This document shows, in pieces, positions 9,575 through 17,882 of a stretch of 64,000 nt of DNA. Where the stretch lies: the NCBI GenBank assembly GCA_028690155.1, contig JAQVBU010000004.1, forward strand, positions 1 to 64,000, in the 5' to 3' direction. Numbering within the stretch: position 1 is the stretch's first letter; each line of letters opens with the position of its first letter. This DNA is from Alphaproteobacteria bacterium (GTDB lineage Bacteria > Pseudomonadota > Alphaproteobacteria > UBA9219). A model generated the notes under the pieces. It had not been told where the DNA came from, did no database searches, and saw only the letters and a list, made by a program, of their open reading frames with translations. The position numbers and the translations under genes were made by a program.

Positions 9575-9982
9575 GAAAGGGCCGACTCCTTAAAAAGATG
9601 AAGCAAAAGAGGGAACCAACTTTTGGGGCAAGAGTCAATGACGGCTGCGTTTCCCCGTGAGTCGCAAAAAAATCTTTTCTTGACCGAAATGATCTGCGCT
9701 TGCGTCTTTTGGTGCAAAAAAATTTCTCTTAGAGAATCCTTAGAACATTCTAAGAAAGAGTCCCTTTTGGGCAACAGTTCAAAAAGTGCCAATTTTACAG
9801 CATTTTTTCGCCTTCCGATAGGATGCCTTGCCCCTTTCGTTTTGCTGCATTGCACGACTACTCTCCTGACAAATCGATTGAGTTCTGCTTAAAGACAAGG
9901 AGCAAAACGGAAAAAGAATCGTTTTTTTGTTTATCCGCCCCCTCCGGTCGTGAGGGGGATTTATCCAAAAAAGGAGGCGGCT
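9575..9982. other. Intergenic region between divergent genes, with two adjacent dyads
   Basis: These 408 bases separate the minus-strand DsbA-like gene from a plus-strand small gene. Apart from the pair of inverted repeats at 9724-9754, I see no open reading frame with a credible ribosome site. The region should hold both divergent promoters, but no clear -35/-10 pair stands out. Confidence 0.5.
9724..9754. promoter_or_regulatory. Two adjacent inverted repeats, candidate operator
   Basis: TTCTCTTAGAGAA (six-base arms, one-base centre) is followed three bases later by CTTAGAACATTCTAAG (seven-base arms, two-base centre). The second has a TTAGAA/TTCTAA core like that of iron-responsive Irr/Fur-family boxes, but its centre is shorter than in the form I remember. 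The target regulator is a guess. Confidence 0.4.
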
Positions 9983-10216
9983 ATGTCCCAACAGAACTTG
10001 ATTGGAGTCGGTTATGGCGATGTTGTTCCGGGCGGTTTGCAGAGAACGGGTATCGATCCGTCAATCATTGAAGCCTTGTGCAAAAAACGTGGGGTTACGT
10101 TGGGCGGCTTGCTTGATTCTTGCCCGAGGGAGGGCAATCCGTGTGGAGGGACGGAAAGCGTTCGTCCAGACACGATTCAAGCCAAAACGTCGACCTTGCT
10201 TTCTTGTGAGTATTAA
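9983..10216 (+). CDS. Small protein of unknown function (77 aa)
   Basis: The start at ATG 9983 is fixed by an AGGAGG ribosome site seven bases upstream. The product is soluble, has three cysteines and begins MSQQNLIGVGYGDVVPGG, followed by a segment that resembles a short helix-turn-helix (SIIEALCKKRGVTLGGLLDSC). I do not recognise a family. It is preceded by the paired dyads described above, so it may be regulated in response to a specific signal. It is not obviously part of the dusB operon, which begins about 60 bases later with no strong terminator in between. Confidence 0.6.
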   Translation: MSQQNLIGVGYGDVVPGGLQRTGIDPSIIEALCKKRGVTLGGLLDSCPREGNPCGGTESVRPDTIQAKTSTLLSCEY

Positions 10217-10274
10217 CTTTACGAGGGCTTTTCCTTGTTTGCCTATTTTTTAGGCAGATGCTATACGCATCGTT

Positions 10275-11327
10275 ATGCAGGAAAAGCCCTTTTCTTTACC
10301 CCGATTGAAGCCGATCAAGATTGGTTCGTTGACGCTTGAGGCGCCGGTCATCCTTGCCCCTATGGCGGGCGTGACGGATTTGCCGTTTCGCCGTCTCGTT
10401 AAGTCTTTTGGCGTGGGCATGGTCGTCTCCGAAATGATTGCGAGCCAAGCGATGATTCGTTCGTCGCGCAAAACGATGCATATGGCACAATGCGCGCCGG
10501 ATGAAGGGTTGGTTTCGGTTCAAATTGCGGGGTGCGAGCCGGATGTTATGGCCGAAGCGGCGCGCATGAATGAAGCGCGGGGTGCGGCCATCATCGACAT
10601 TAATTTTGGATGTCCTGTTCGCAAGGTTGTGAATGGGCATGCAGGCTCGGCCTTAATGCGGGATGAAGTTCATGCTGCAAAAATTCTGGATGCTGTGGTT
10701 CGGGCTGTTCGCGTTCCGGTAACGTTGAAAATGCGTTTGGGTTGGGACAACGATCACAAGAATGCCGCCCGTTTGGCTAAGATCGCGGAAGATTGCGGTA
10801 TCCGGATGTTCGTTGTGCATGGACGGACGCGGGCCCAGATGTACGGGGGGCACGCCGATTGGGCTTTTGTACGCAAGGTCAAAGATGCCGTTCGTCTTCC
10901 TGTGATCGTGAACGGCGATATCGTTTCGTGTGAGACGGCCCGGACGGCGTTGGAAGAGTCCGGCGCGGACGGAATCATGATTGGGCGCGGAGCCTACGGT
11001 CGTCCATGGTTTTTAAAACAGGCGATGGATTTTCTGTGCGAAGGCGTTCGGGTTCCGGATCCGTCGGCGTTTCGGCAACGAAGGACGGTCCTTGAGCATA
11101 TGGACGCGATGATGACGCACTACGGGCCGTACGCCGGGCTTCGGATTGCGCGCAAACATATTGGCTGGTATTCGAAAGGCTTGCCGCGCTCGGCCGAATT
11201 TCGAGCGGCGGTCAATGCGTCGGATGATCCGGAAAAGGTCCGGACGATGATCGAGGCTTTTTATGCGCCTCTTTGTGGCGATGGGCGCCAGCCCCTTGTG
11301 GATGAGGGGAGGCGCGATGTCCTCTAA
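10275..11327 (+). CDS. dusB: tRNA-dihydrouridine synthase DusB (NifR3)
   Basis: A 350-residue flavoenzyme that reduces uridines in the tRNA D-loop. It shows the TIM-barrel start APVILAPMAGVTDLPFRRL, the catalytic cysteine C113 in DINFGCPVRKV, and the HGRTRAQMYGGHADW motif typical of DusB/NifR3. In alphaproteobacteria nifR3 usually leads the ntrB-ntrC-ntrY-ntrX cluster. Here it leads a short Fis-like gene, ntrY and ntrX, with stop/start overlaps throughout, so all four are probably one transcript. Confidence 0.95.
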   Translation: MQEKPFSLPRLKPIKIGSLTLEAPVILAPMAGVTDLPFRRLVKSFGVGMVVSEMIASQAMIRSSRKTMHMAQCAPDEGLVSVQIAGCEPDVMAEAARMNEARGAAIIDINFGCPVRKVVNGHAGSALMRDEVHAAKILDAVVRAVRVPVTLKMRLGWDNDHKNAARLAKIAEDCGIRMFVVHGRTRAQMYGGHADWAFVRKVKDAVRLPVIVNGDIVSCETARTALEESGADGIMIGRGAYGRPWFLKQAMDFLCEGVRVPDPSAFRQRRTVLEHMDAMMTHYGPYAGLRIARKHIGWYSKGLPRSAEFRAAVNASDDPEKVRTMIEAFYAPLCGDGRQPLVDEGRRDVL

Positions 11328-11628
11328 GCCGTCTTCCTCTTTGGCCGCATCCTATGAAAGCCTTTCTTTGAGCGTTGAGAAGCACTTGCGCGCGTATTTT
11401 AACGCCCATGGCGATACCCTTCCATCCGCGGGCCTTTACGGACGCGTCTTGCAAGAAGTTGAACGTCCTTTATTATCCTTGGCGTTGAAGGCGTGTCAGG
11501 GGAATCAGGTGCGGGCGGCCGAGATGCTGGGGCTGAACCGAAATACCTTGCGCAAGAAGCTGCGCGAACTTGGACTTGATGTTCGTCGTTCGAGGCGAGA
11601 AAGAAAGGGAGGGACGGCGGATGGGTAA
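11317..11628 (+). CDS. fis: Stand-alone Fis-like DNA-binding protein (NtrC C-terminal domain only)
   Basis: A 103-residue protein consisting of a Fis/NtrC-type helical bundle and a C-terminal helix-turn-helix: the segment around VLQEVERPLLSLALKAC, then GNQVRAAEMLGLNRNTLRKKL. It lacks both the receiver and AAA+ domains of NtrC. ATG 11317 overlaps the dusB stop by 11 bases and has a GGGGAGG site upstream; the end overlaps ntrY by 8 bases. It occupies the slot where ntrB-ntrC normally sit. The dusB-fis pair recalls the gammaproteobacterial dusB-fis operon. Role as nucleoid protein or as a regulator is not decidable from sequence. Confidence 0.88.
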   Translation: MSSKPSSSLAASYESLSLSVEKHLRAYFNAHGDTLPSAGLYGRVLQEVERPLLSLALKACQGNQVRAAEMLGLNRNTLRKKLRELGLDVRRSRRERKGGTADG

Positions 11629-13978
11629 GGCCTGGAGCGCGAATTTTTTTCGCCTTAAGAGCGCTGTCGCCCCATTAAAAGGTCTAAGCATTGCGGGCTG
11701 TTCCCGTTTTATTGCCGAGCAAGCGCAGCGTTTTGCCCTATGGTCCTTTCAGACAAGGCTTCGCGACAAGATGGTTATCGCGCTGGTTATCGCGTCGGTA
11801 GCGTCGGGTTTGGCAACGTACGCCGCTATGACTCGGTCGCCGTTTTTTGCGAACGATCCCGCCACGATCATGATCTTATCCCTTTTGGATCTGGGATTCC
11901 TTGTTCTTTTGGGCACGGTTGTCACGCATCGACTTTATCAGGCGTGGCATCGGCGGAACCGCAATCTTGCCGGCTCAAAACTTCAGATTCGCATGATCAA
12001 CGTGTTTGCGCTTCTGACCGTGGCACCGGCCATGCTTGTCGCTATGTTTGCGGCGGCGTTCTTCTATTTTGGCGTAGAAACGTGGTTTTCCAATCATGTA
12101 AGAACCTCTCTTAATGAATCGCTTGAAGTTGCCCAAGCCTATCTGGAAGAGCACAAACAGGTTCTTCGTGCCGATGCGATGGCTATGGGAAATGATTTGA
12201 ACCGTCAGGCGGCCTTGTTGTCTCAGGATCCCGTGCGATTCAACGAAATGGTATCGGCGCAAGCGTATATGCGCAATTTGACCGAAGTCCTTGTCTTCGA
12301 CGGTTCGGGCAAAATTTTGGCGCGTTCGGGGCTTACCTTTGCGCTGACGTTCGAGCCGATCACGGATGATATGCGCGCGCGTGCAAGTCAAGGTGATGTG
12401 GTGCTTCTTGTCAGCGATAACGACGACCGCGTCCGGGCGTTGTTGAGACTCGACAATTTTGTGGACACCTATTTGTTCGTCGGACGTCCGGTTGAACCCA
12501 AGGTCTTGGCTCATATGGCGGCAACGCAAACGGCGGTCGATGAATACAAGCAACTTGAAGGAAAACGGTCGGGCCTTCAGATTATTATTGGCGCGATCTT
12601 TGTCGTTGTCGCGTTGTTGCTTCTTTTGGCTGCCGTGTGGATCGGCATTAATTTTGCGATGCGGCTGACCAAGCCCATCGGGGATCTTATTGCTGCGGCA
12701 AACCGTGTGCGCGGCGGCGACTTGCGCGCGCGTGTCGCCGAAAATGCACAGGAAGGCGACGACGAGATCGACCTTCTCGTGCGCGCGTTCAATCGTATGA
12801 CGACCCAGCTTGCAACACAGCGTACCGAGCTGATCGACGCCAACCGTCAGCTTGATTTTCGCCGCCGTTTCAGCGAAGCGGTTCTGTCCGGCGTGTCGGC
12901 CGGGGTGATCGGGCTGGATAACAAGGGAACCATCAATCTGATGAACGCGTCGGCGGCGGCTTTCTTTGAGATCGAGGATCCGGCGTCGTTCAACGGCAAG
13001 CCGTTGTCGGATCTTTCGCCCGAGATTCAGCACGTCATCAAGCAACTTCCGAGAGGGGTTGCCCTGACGAGTGATCAGGTCGAAATTCGCAGACCCGATC
13101 AGCCGGCAAGGACGATCCTTGTTCGCGTGTCGTCCGAACAGGCCGGCTTTGAGACGAACGGCTATGTGGTGACCTTCGACGACGTATCGGATCTTTTGTC
13201 GGCTCAGCGCAAAGCGGCTTGGGCCGACGTGGCGCGGCGCATTGCGCACGAGATCAAAAATCCGTTGACGCCGATTCAGCTTTCCGCCGAACGTCTGCGC
13301 CGAAAATACGCCAAGGAAATCGTGACCGATCCCGATGTTTTTCAGACATGCACGGAAACCATCGTGCGCCATGTGGACGATATCGGGCGCATGGTCGATG
13401 AATTTTCGGCGTTCGCGCGCATGCCGGCTCCTGTCATGACCCGGCAGGATTTGCGCGAGATTGTGCGCCAAGCCGTTTTTCTGCAAAGCAACAGCCGTCC
13501 CAATCTTTCATGCACGCAAGATATTCCTTCCGAGCCGTGTGTGGCCGAGTGCGACGTTCGCCAGATTGCCCAAGCGTTGACGAATCTTCTGAAAAACGCG
13601 GCCGAAGCGATCGATGCGCGGGAAGCGATGGCCAAAGGGCCTTTGCCGAAAGGGATGATTCATGTAGACTTGTCCTGTGACGGCGAAGACGTGACCCTCC
13701 GTGTCGAAGACAACGGCAAGGGGTTGCCCGTTCAAGAACGGAACACGTTGACAGAACCCTATGTGACGACGCGCAGGAAAGGGACCGGTCTTGGCCTTGC
13801 CATCGTCAAGAAGATTATGGAAGATCATCACGGGCAATTGGTTCTTACGGACAGGGATGGAGGCGGCGCCATTGTGAGTTTGATCTGGCCCCTTCGTCAG
13901 GGACCTTCGGAGTCTTTGTCGAAAGACGGCGAATCGGATACCCTTCCGCAGGACGAAAAAGCGACAGAGGAATCCTAG
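11621..13978 (+). CDS. ntrY: Nitrogen-regulation sensor histidine kinase NtrY
   Basis: A 785-residue inner-membrane kinase. The N-terminal region has three to four membrane helices (about residues 40-170), a periplasmic or PDC-like sensor, another helix near 325-350, then a HAMP domain, a PAS domain (about 420-520) and the kinase core. The H-box RRIAHEIKNPLTP places the phospho-histidine near residue 543, and GTGLGLAIVKKI marks the ATP-binding end near 724. It should phosphorylate NtrX, encoded 131 bases downstream. ATG 11621 was chosen because it overlaps the fis stop in the usual coupled fashion. The acidic, serine-rich tail is ordinary. Confidence 0.95.
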   Translation: MGKAWSANFFRLKSAVAPLKGLSIAGCSRFIAEQAQRFALWSFQTRLRDKMVIALVIASVASGLATYAAMTRSPFFANDPATIMILSLLDLGFLVLLGTVVTHRLYQAWHRRNRNLAGSKLQIRMINVFALLTVAPAMLVAMFAAAFFYFGVETWFSNHVRTSLNESLEVAQAYLEEHKQVLRADAMAMGNDLNRQAALLSQDPVRFNEMVSAQAYMRNLTEVLVFDGSGKILARSGLTFALTFEPITDDMRARASQGDVVLLVSDNDDRVRALLRLDNFVDTYLFVGRPVEPKVLAHMAATQTAVDEYKQLEGKRSGLQIIIGAIFVVVALLLLLAAVWIGINFAMRLTKPIGDLIAAANRVRGGDLRARVAENAQEGDDEIDLLVRAFNRMTTQLATQRTELIDANRQLDFRRRFSEAVLSGVSAGVIGLDNKGTINLMNASAAAFFEIEDPASFNGKPLSDLSPEIQHVIKQLPRGVALTSDQVEIRRPDQPARTILVRVSSEQAGFETNGYVVTFDDVSDLLSAQRKAAWADVARRIAHEIKNPLTPIQLSAERLRRKYAKEIVTDPDVFQTCTETIVRHVDDIGRMVDEFSAFARMPAPVMTRQDLREIVRQAVFLQSNSRPNLSCTQDIPSEPCVAECDVRQIAQALTNLLKNAAEAIDAREAMAKGPLPKGMIHVDLSCDGEDVTLRVEDNGKGLPVQERNTLTEPYVTTRRKGTGLGLAIVKKIMEDHHGQLVLTDRDGGGAIVSLIWPLRQGPSESLSKDGESDTLPQDEKATEES

Positions 13979-14109
13979 GGCGGTTAGGTTCAAAAAGAAA
14001 GATCGTTTTCCTTTTTTCGATTTTGATTCATTATGGCTGGAAAATGATCTAGAATTATTCGGGTAACACGGGAAAGTTCATGGCGTTGCCGATACGAGAA
14101 AAAGGCTTG

Positions 14110-15522
14110 ATGAGCGATATCCTTGTCGTCGATGACGAGGACGATATCCGTGCGCTTATCAAAGGCATCTTGAACGACGAAGGGTTGGCGGTTCGCGAGG
14201 CGGCGAATTCGGAGGAAACGCTTCGGACCATTGCGGCGCGTAAGCCGACTTTGGTCATCTTGGATATTTGGCTTACGGGAAGCTCAATGGATGGGCTTCA
14301 GGTTCTTCAGCATATCCGCAACGATTACCCCGATTTGCCGGTCATCATGATCAGCGGGCACGGAACCATCGATACAGCTGTTTCGGCCATCAAGATGGGT
14401 GCTTACGATTTCATCGAAAAACCGTTTAAGGCGGACCGGCTTATTCTTCAGGTTCAACATGCCTTGGATGCAGCGCGCCTTCGCCGGGAAAATCAGGAAT
14501 TAAAATTTCGGGCCAGCGCCGATGATGAAATTATCGGCGTATCGTCCTCGATCAATCAGGTGCGTCAGATGATCGAACGCGTGGCGCCGACAGGAAGTCG
14601 TGTTTTGATTATGGGGCCATCCGGGGCCGGCAAGGAGGTTGCGGCCCGGGTGCTGCACCGTCAATCGCGCCGGGCTAATGGGCCTTTCGTGGTGATTAAT
14701 TGCGCAATGGCTTCGCCGGATCAGTTGGAGCTGGAGCTGTTCGGTTCCGAGCACGGCCTTAACGGGGGAAGCCGGAAAATCGGCGTGTTCGAGCGTGCGC
14801 ATGGGGGGACCCTTTATCTTGACGAGATCGGCGAGCTTCCGATGGAGCTGCAAAGCAAACTCATTCGATTCTTGCAGGAACAGGTCTTTATGCGGGTCGG
14901 CGGTTCGATGCCGGTTGAAGTCGATGTGCGGGTGGTTGCGTCGTCCAGCATCGATCTTCAAGTGGCGATGCAGGATGGAGCCATTCGGCAGGATTTGTAT
15001 TACAGGTTGAGTGTGGTGCCGATTAAAATCCCCGCGCTTTCTGATAGACGCGAAGACATCCCGGTCCTTGCCGATCACTTTCTTGCGCGGGCGTCCGGTG
15101 TGTCGGGCGATGCGCCGCATACGCTTGGCGAAGACGCCAAGGCGGCACTCCAGGCGTACGAGTGGCCCGGTAATGTGCGTCAGCTCCGCAACGCGATGGA
15201 GTGGTTGATGATCATGGCTCAAGGCGATGCAGCCGAGCCCATTCGCGCCGATATGTTACCGCCTGATATTACGTCGACAGCGCCGGGCGTGCTGCGATGG
15301 GAGAAGGGCGGCGAAATCATGAAGCTTCCCTTGCGTGACGCGAGAGAGATGTTCGAGCGCGAATATCTCTTGGCCCAAGTCACGCGTTTCGGCGGCAATA
15401 TTTCGCGGACGGCGACGTTTATTGGGATGGAACGTTCGGCTTTGCACCGCAAGCTGAAGCTTCTGGGCGTGCACGGAAACGGCAACGAAAACAACCCCAT
15501 CGTCTCCGAACGGATCAACTAG
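14110..15522 (+). CDS. ntrX: Nitrogen-regulation response regulator NtrX
   Basis: A 470-residue response regulator with a receiver domain (phospho-acceptor D52 in LVILDIWLTG), an AAA+ domain (Walker A GPSGAGKE, Walker B TLYLDEIGELP) and a C-terminal Fis-type helix-turn-helix near TRFGGNISRTATFIGMERSA. The loop that holds GAFTGA in true sigma-54 activators reads GSEHGLNGGSRKIGVFE, so the sigma-54 contact is missing, as is usual for NtrX. It probably works with NtrY in nitrogen, redox or envelope control. ATG 14110 fits the family start MSDILVVDDE; an upstream ATG at 14080 would add ten residues. Confidence 0.95.
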   Translation: MSDILVVDDEDDIRALIKGILNDEGLAVREAANSEETLRTIAARKPTLVILDIWLTGSSMDGLQVLQHIRNDYPDLPVIMISGHGTIDTAVSAIKMGAYDFIEKPFKADRLILQVQHALDAARLRRENQELKFRASADDEIIGVSSSINQVRQMIERVAPTGSRVLIMGPSGAGKEVAARVLHRQSRRANGPFVVINCAMASPDQLELELFGSEHGLNGGSRKIGVFERAHGGTLYLDEIGELPMELQSKLIRFLQEQVFMRVGGSMPVEVDVRVVASSSIDLQVAMQDGAIRQDLYYRLSVVPIKIPALSDRREDIPVLADHFLARASGVSGDAPHTLGEDAKAALQAYEWPGNVRQLRNAMEWLMIMAQGDAAEPIRADMLPPDITSTAPGVLRWEKGGEIMKLPLRDAREMFEREYLLAQVTRFGGNISRTATFIGMERSALHRKLKLLGVHGNGNENNPIVSERIN

Positions 15523-15555
15523 AGCTTTTTTCGATTGGATTGGCGTTCGGCTCTA

Positions 15556-15570
15556 GCACGGTGGCCGTGC
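15556..15570. terminator. Hairpin between convergent ntrX and glmS
   Basis: GCACGG/CCGTGC with a TGG loop lies in the 115-base gap between the two gene ends. A longer CTAGAGC/GCTCTAG pairing (15520-15556) surrounds a T-rich segment. There is no long T tract on either side, so terminator function is likely but not certain. Confidence 0.5.
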
Positions 15571-15637
15571 GGCCATTCGTTTATCTTTCTACCCGCGGAT
15601 TATCGTTACCATGCAGCCCTGCCAACTGGCGGGGCGC

Positions 15638-17458
15638 CTATTCCACGGTTACGCTTTTGGCGAGATTGCGCGGCTGGTCCACGTTCGTGCCGCGAACAAC
15701 GGCGGCATGATAGGCCAGAAGCTGAACGGGAACGGCGTAAAGAAGGGGAGAGACGATTGGATCGACCGAAGGCAAAGAGACGGCCCGGAAGACCGACGCT
15801 CCGATGGCATCGACGCCCTTTTTGTCGGAAAGAAGAATGACTTTGCCGCCGCGCGCCGTGACTTCCTGAATGTTGGAGAGCGTTTTTTCAAAAAGAACGT
15901 CGCTCGGCGCCATGAAGACGACGGGAAGCTTTTCGTCGATCAAGGCAATAGGGCCGTGCTTCATCTCCCCGGCGGGATAGCCTTCGGCGTGGATGTACGA
16001 GATTTCCTTGAGCTTCAACGCGCCTTCCATGGCCAAGGGGTAAAGAAGGCCACGGCCGAGATAAAGAACGTCGCTAACCGTGTCGAAGCCTTGCGCCAAT
16101 TCTTGGAAAACGTTCTCTTGGCGAAGGACGGAACCGATCTTGTTCGGTATGTCGCAAAGAGCCGTTAAAATATCTTGGATGCGAGAGTCAGGCTGTGTCC
16201 CTCGGGTCCGGGCGGCGTCCAGCGCCAGAGCGAGGAGGACCGTCAGCTGTGCGGTGAACGCCTTGGTCGAGGCCACACCAATTTCCGGTCCGGCCAATGT
16301 GGGCACCACAATGTCGGATGCGCGGGCGATGGAGCTTTGCGGTACGTTGACGATGGACAGGATCTTCTGCCCCCGTTCCTTGGCGTAGTGCAGGGCGGCC
16401 AGAGTATCGGCCGTTTCACCTGATTGTGAAATGATGATGGCGACGCCGCCCTGAGGCATGGGCGGTTCCCGGTAACGGAATTCCGATGCGAGATCGATTT
16501 CGACCGGAAGCTGCGCCAACTGTTCGAACCAGTATTTGCCGACAAGCCCCGCATAGGATGCCGTTCCGCAGGCCAGAATCGTCAGGCGGGGAACGTTTTT
16601 CCAATTGAAGGGTAGGGCGGGCAAGGCAAGCGCATGATCCTTGGTTATCATGGGCTCCAGCGTGGCCTTTATAACGCTGGGCTGCTCAAAGATTTCCTTC
16701 AGCATGAAGTGGCTGTAGGGGCCTTTTCCGATGACGTCATTCGTCAGAGATGATGTATGGATTTTTCTTTCGACGACGACGTCCGAGCTGTCGTGAATAA
16801 CGATCCTGTCGGTGTAAAGTTCTGCCCAGTCGCCGTCTTCAAGATAGGTGATCTTATTCGTCTGCGGAGCCAGAGCCAACGCATCCGAGCCCAGATACAT
16901 CGCGTCGGCTCCGTGTCCCAGAGCCAAGGGGCTTCCGCGCCGCGCGCCGATCAAAAGATCGTCATGCCCGGCGAACAGGATTCCGAGAGCGAACGCGCCG
17001 TCCAGCTGCTTTAAGGCGGCTGAGGTCGCCTGCTGAGGCGTCATGCCGTGGCGCATATTGTCGCTGATCAGGTGCGCAATGACTTCCGTATCCGTATCCG
17101 AGGTAAAAATGCAGCCCTTGTTTTCCAAAAGGGCGCGAAGCTCACGATAGTTTTCAATGATTCCATTATGCACGACCGCGACAAGATCGGTGCTGTGGGG
17201 GTGAGCGTTTGCTTCGGTGGGTTTTCCATGCGTGGCCCAGCGTGTATGCCCGATGCCGACGCACCCGGATAACGGATTCTTTTTGAGTTTTTCCGTCAGA
17301 AAGCTTAAGTGGCCTTGTGCACGGACCTTGGTTATCTTTCCGCCATCGAGCGTTGCGATGCCCGCGCTGTCATAGCCCCGATATTCAAGACGCCGCAACC
17401 CTTCCAAAAGGAAAGGGGCTGCCTGCTTTTTACCTATAAAACCGACAATACCGCACAT
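15638..17458 (-). CDS. glmS: Glucosamine-6-phosphate synthase (isomerising)
   Basis: The 606-residue enzyme makes glucosamine 6-phosphate from fructose 6-phosphate and glutamine, the entry to UDP-GlcNAc. The N-terminal glutaminase begins MCGIVGFIGKK with the nucleophilic Cys2, followed by GHTRWATHGKPTEANAHPH. Two SIS sugar-isomerase domains follow, with ACGTASYAG and ISQSGETADT, and the C-terminus ends in the canonical NLAKSVTVE. It shares its strand with glmU, separated only by rpmG. I see no ribozyme-like leader of the Gram-positive glmS type. Confidence 0.97.
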   Translation of the reverse strand: MCGIVGFIGKKQAAPFLLEGLRRLEYRGYDSAGIATLDGGKITKVRAQGHLSFLTEKLKKNPLSGCVGIGHTRWATHGKPTEANAHPHSTDLVAVVHNGIIENYRELRALLENKGCIFTSDTDTEVIAHLISDNMRHGMTPQQATSAALKQLDGAFALGILFAGHDDLLIGARRGSPLALGHGADAMYLGSDALALAPQTNKITYLEDGDWAELYTDRIVIHDSSDVVVERKIHTSSLTNDVIGKGPYSHFMLKEIFEQPSVIKATLEPMITKDHALALPALPFNWKNVPRLTILACGTASYAGLVGKYWFEQLAQLPVEIDLASEFRYREPPMPQGGVAIIISQSGETADTLAALHYAKERGQKILSIVNVPQSSIARASDIVVPTLAGPEIGVASTKAFTAQLTVLLALALDAARTRGTQPDSRIQDILTALCDIPNKIGSVLRQENVFQELAQGFDTVSDVLYLGRGLLYPLAMEGALKLKEISYIHAEGYPAGEMKHGPIALIDEKLPVVFMAPSDVLFEKTLSNIQEVTARGGKVILLSDKKGVDAIGASVFRAVSLPSVDPIVSPLLYAVPVQLLAYHAAVVRGTNVDQPRNLAKSVTVE

Positions 17459-17573
17459 GAAGATAACACGCCCTTATCGTTGTGGAACATAAGGGATATT
17501 TATAAAACAAACACCGCGCTTCAGAAGTCAACTTTGGCGACGTATTGTTACTTGTTCGGATAAAAAAGACCGA

Positions 17574-17753
17574 TCAGGACTTTTTGGCTTCCTTGATCTT
17601 TCCTTCTTTGAAAACAACATGCTTGCGCACGACTGGGTCGTATTTTTTCAACTCAAGCTTGTTGGTGTTGTTCTTGGGGTTCTTTTTGGTCACATAAAAA
17701 AAGCCCGTATTGGCTGAGCTGACCAGCTTGATGTCGTTCTTTGTTTTTGCCAT
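17574..17753 (-). CDS. rpmG: 50S ribosomal protein L33
   Basis: A 59-residue basic ribosomal protein. The sequence contains [20 protein letters not shown] and the family ending segment [19 protein letters not shown]. It lacks the two CxxC zinc motifs, so it is the zinc-free form common in proteobacteria. It sits between glmU and glmS on the same strand, which is not a standard ribosomal neighbourhood. Confidence 0.95.
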   Translation of the reverse strand: MAKTKNDIKLVSSANTGFFYVTKKNPKNNTNKLELKKYDPVVRKHVVFKEGKIKEAKKS

Positions 17754-17882
17754 CGCAGTTATCCTAAATTCTCGGTCGCTCCCTCAAAGGGAGATGAGGG
17801 GCGCAATGTCGTGAAAACGGCCCTTTTTGTCAAGTTTAATCGGAAAAAGGCCTAACGGCGGTAATTTTAACCAAAAAATGTT

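Noticed and set aside
11975..13486. 503-codon minus-strand frame across ntrY
   Set aside because: Rich in Arg and His and low in hydrophobic order, typical of an antisense shadow of a GC-biased gene.
15459..15640. glmS ribozyme or riboswitch
   Set aside because: This lies at the 3' end of glmS; the upstream side at 17459-17573 is short and shows no ribozyme core.
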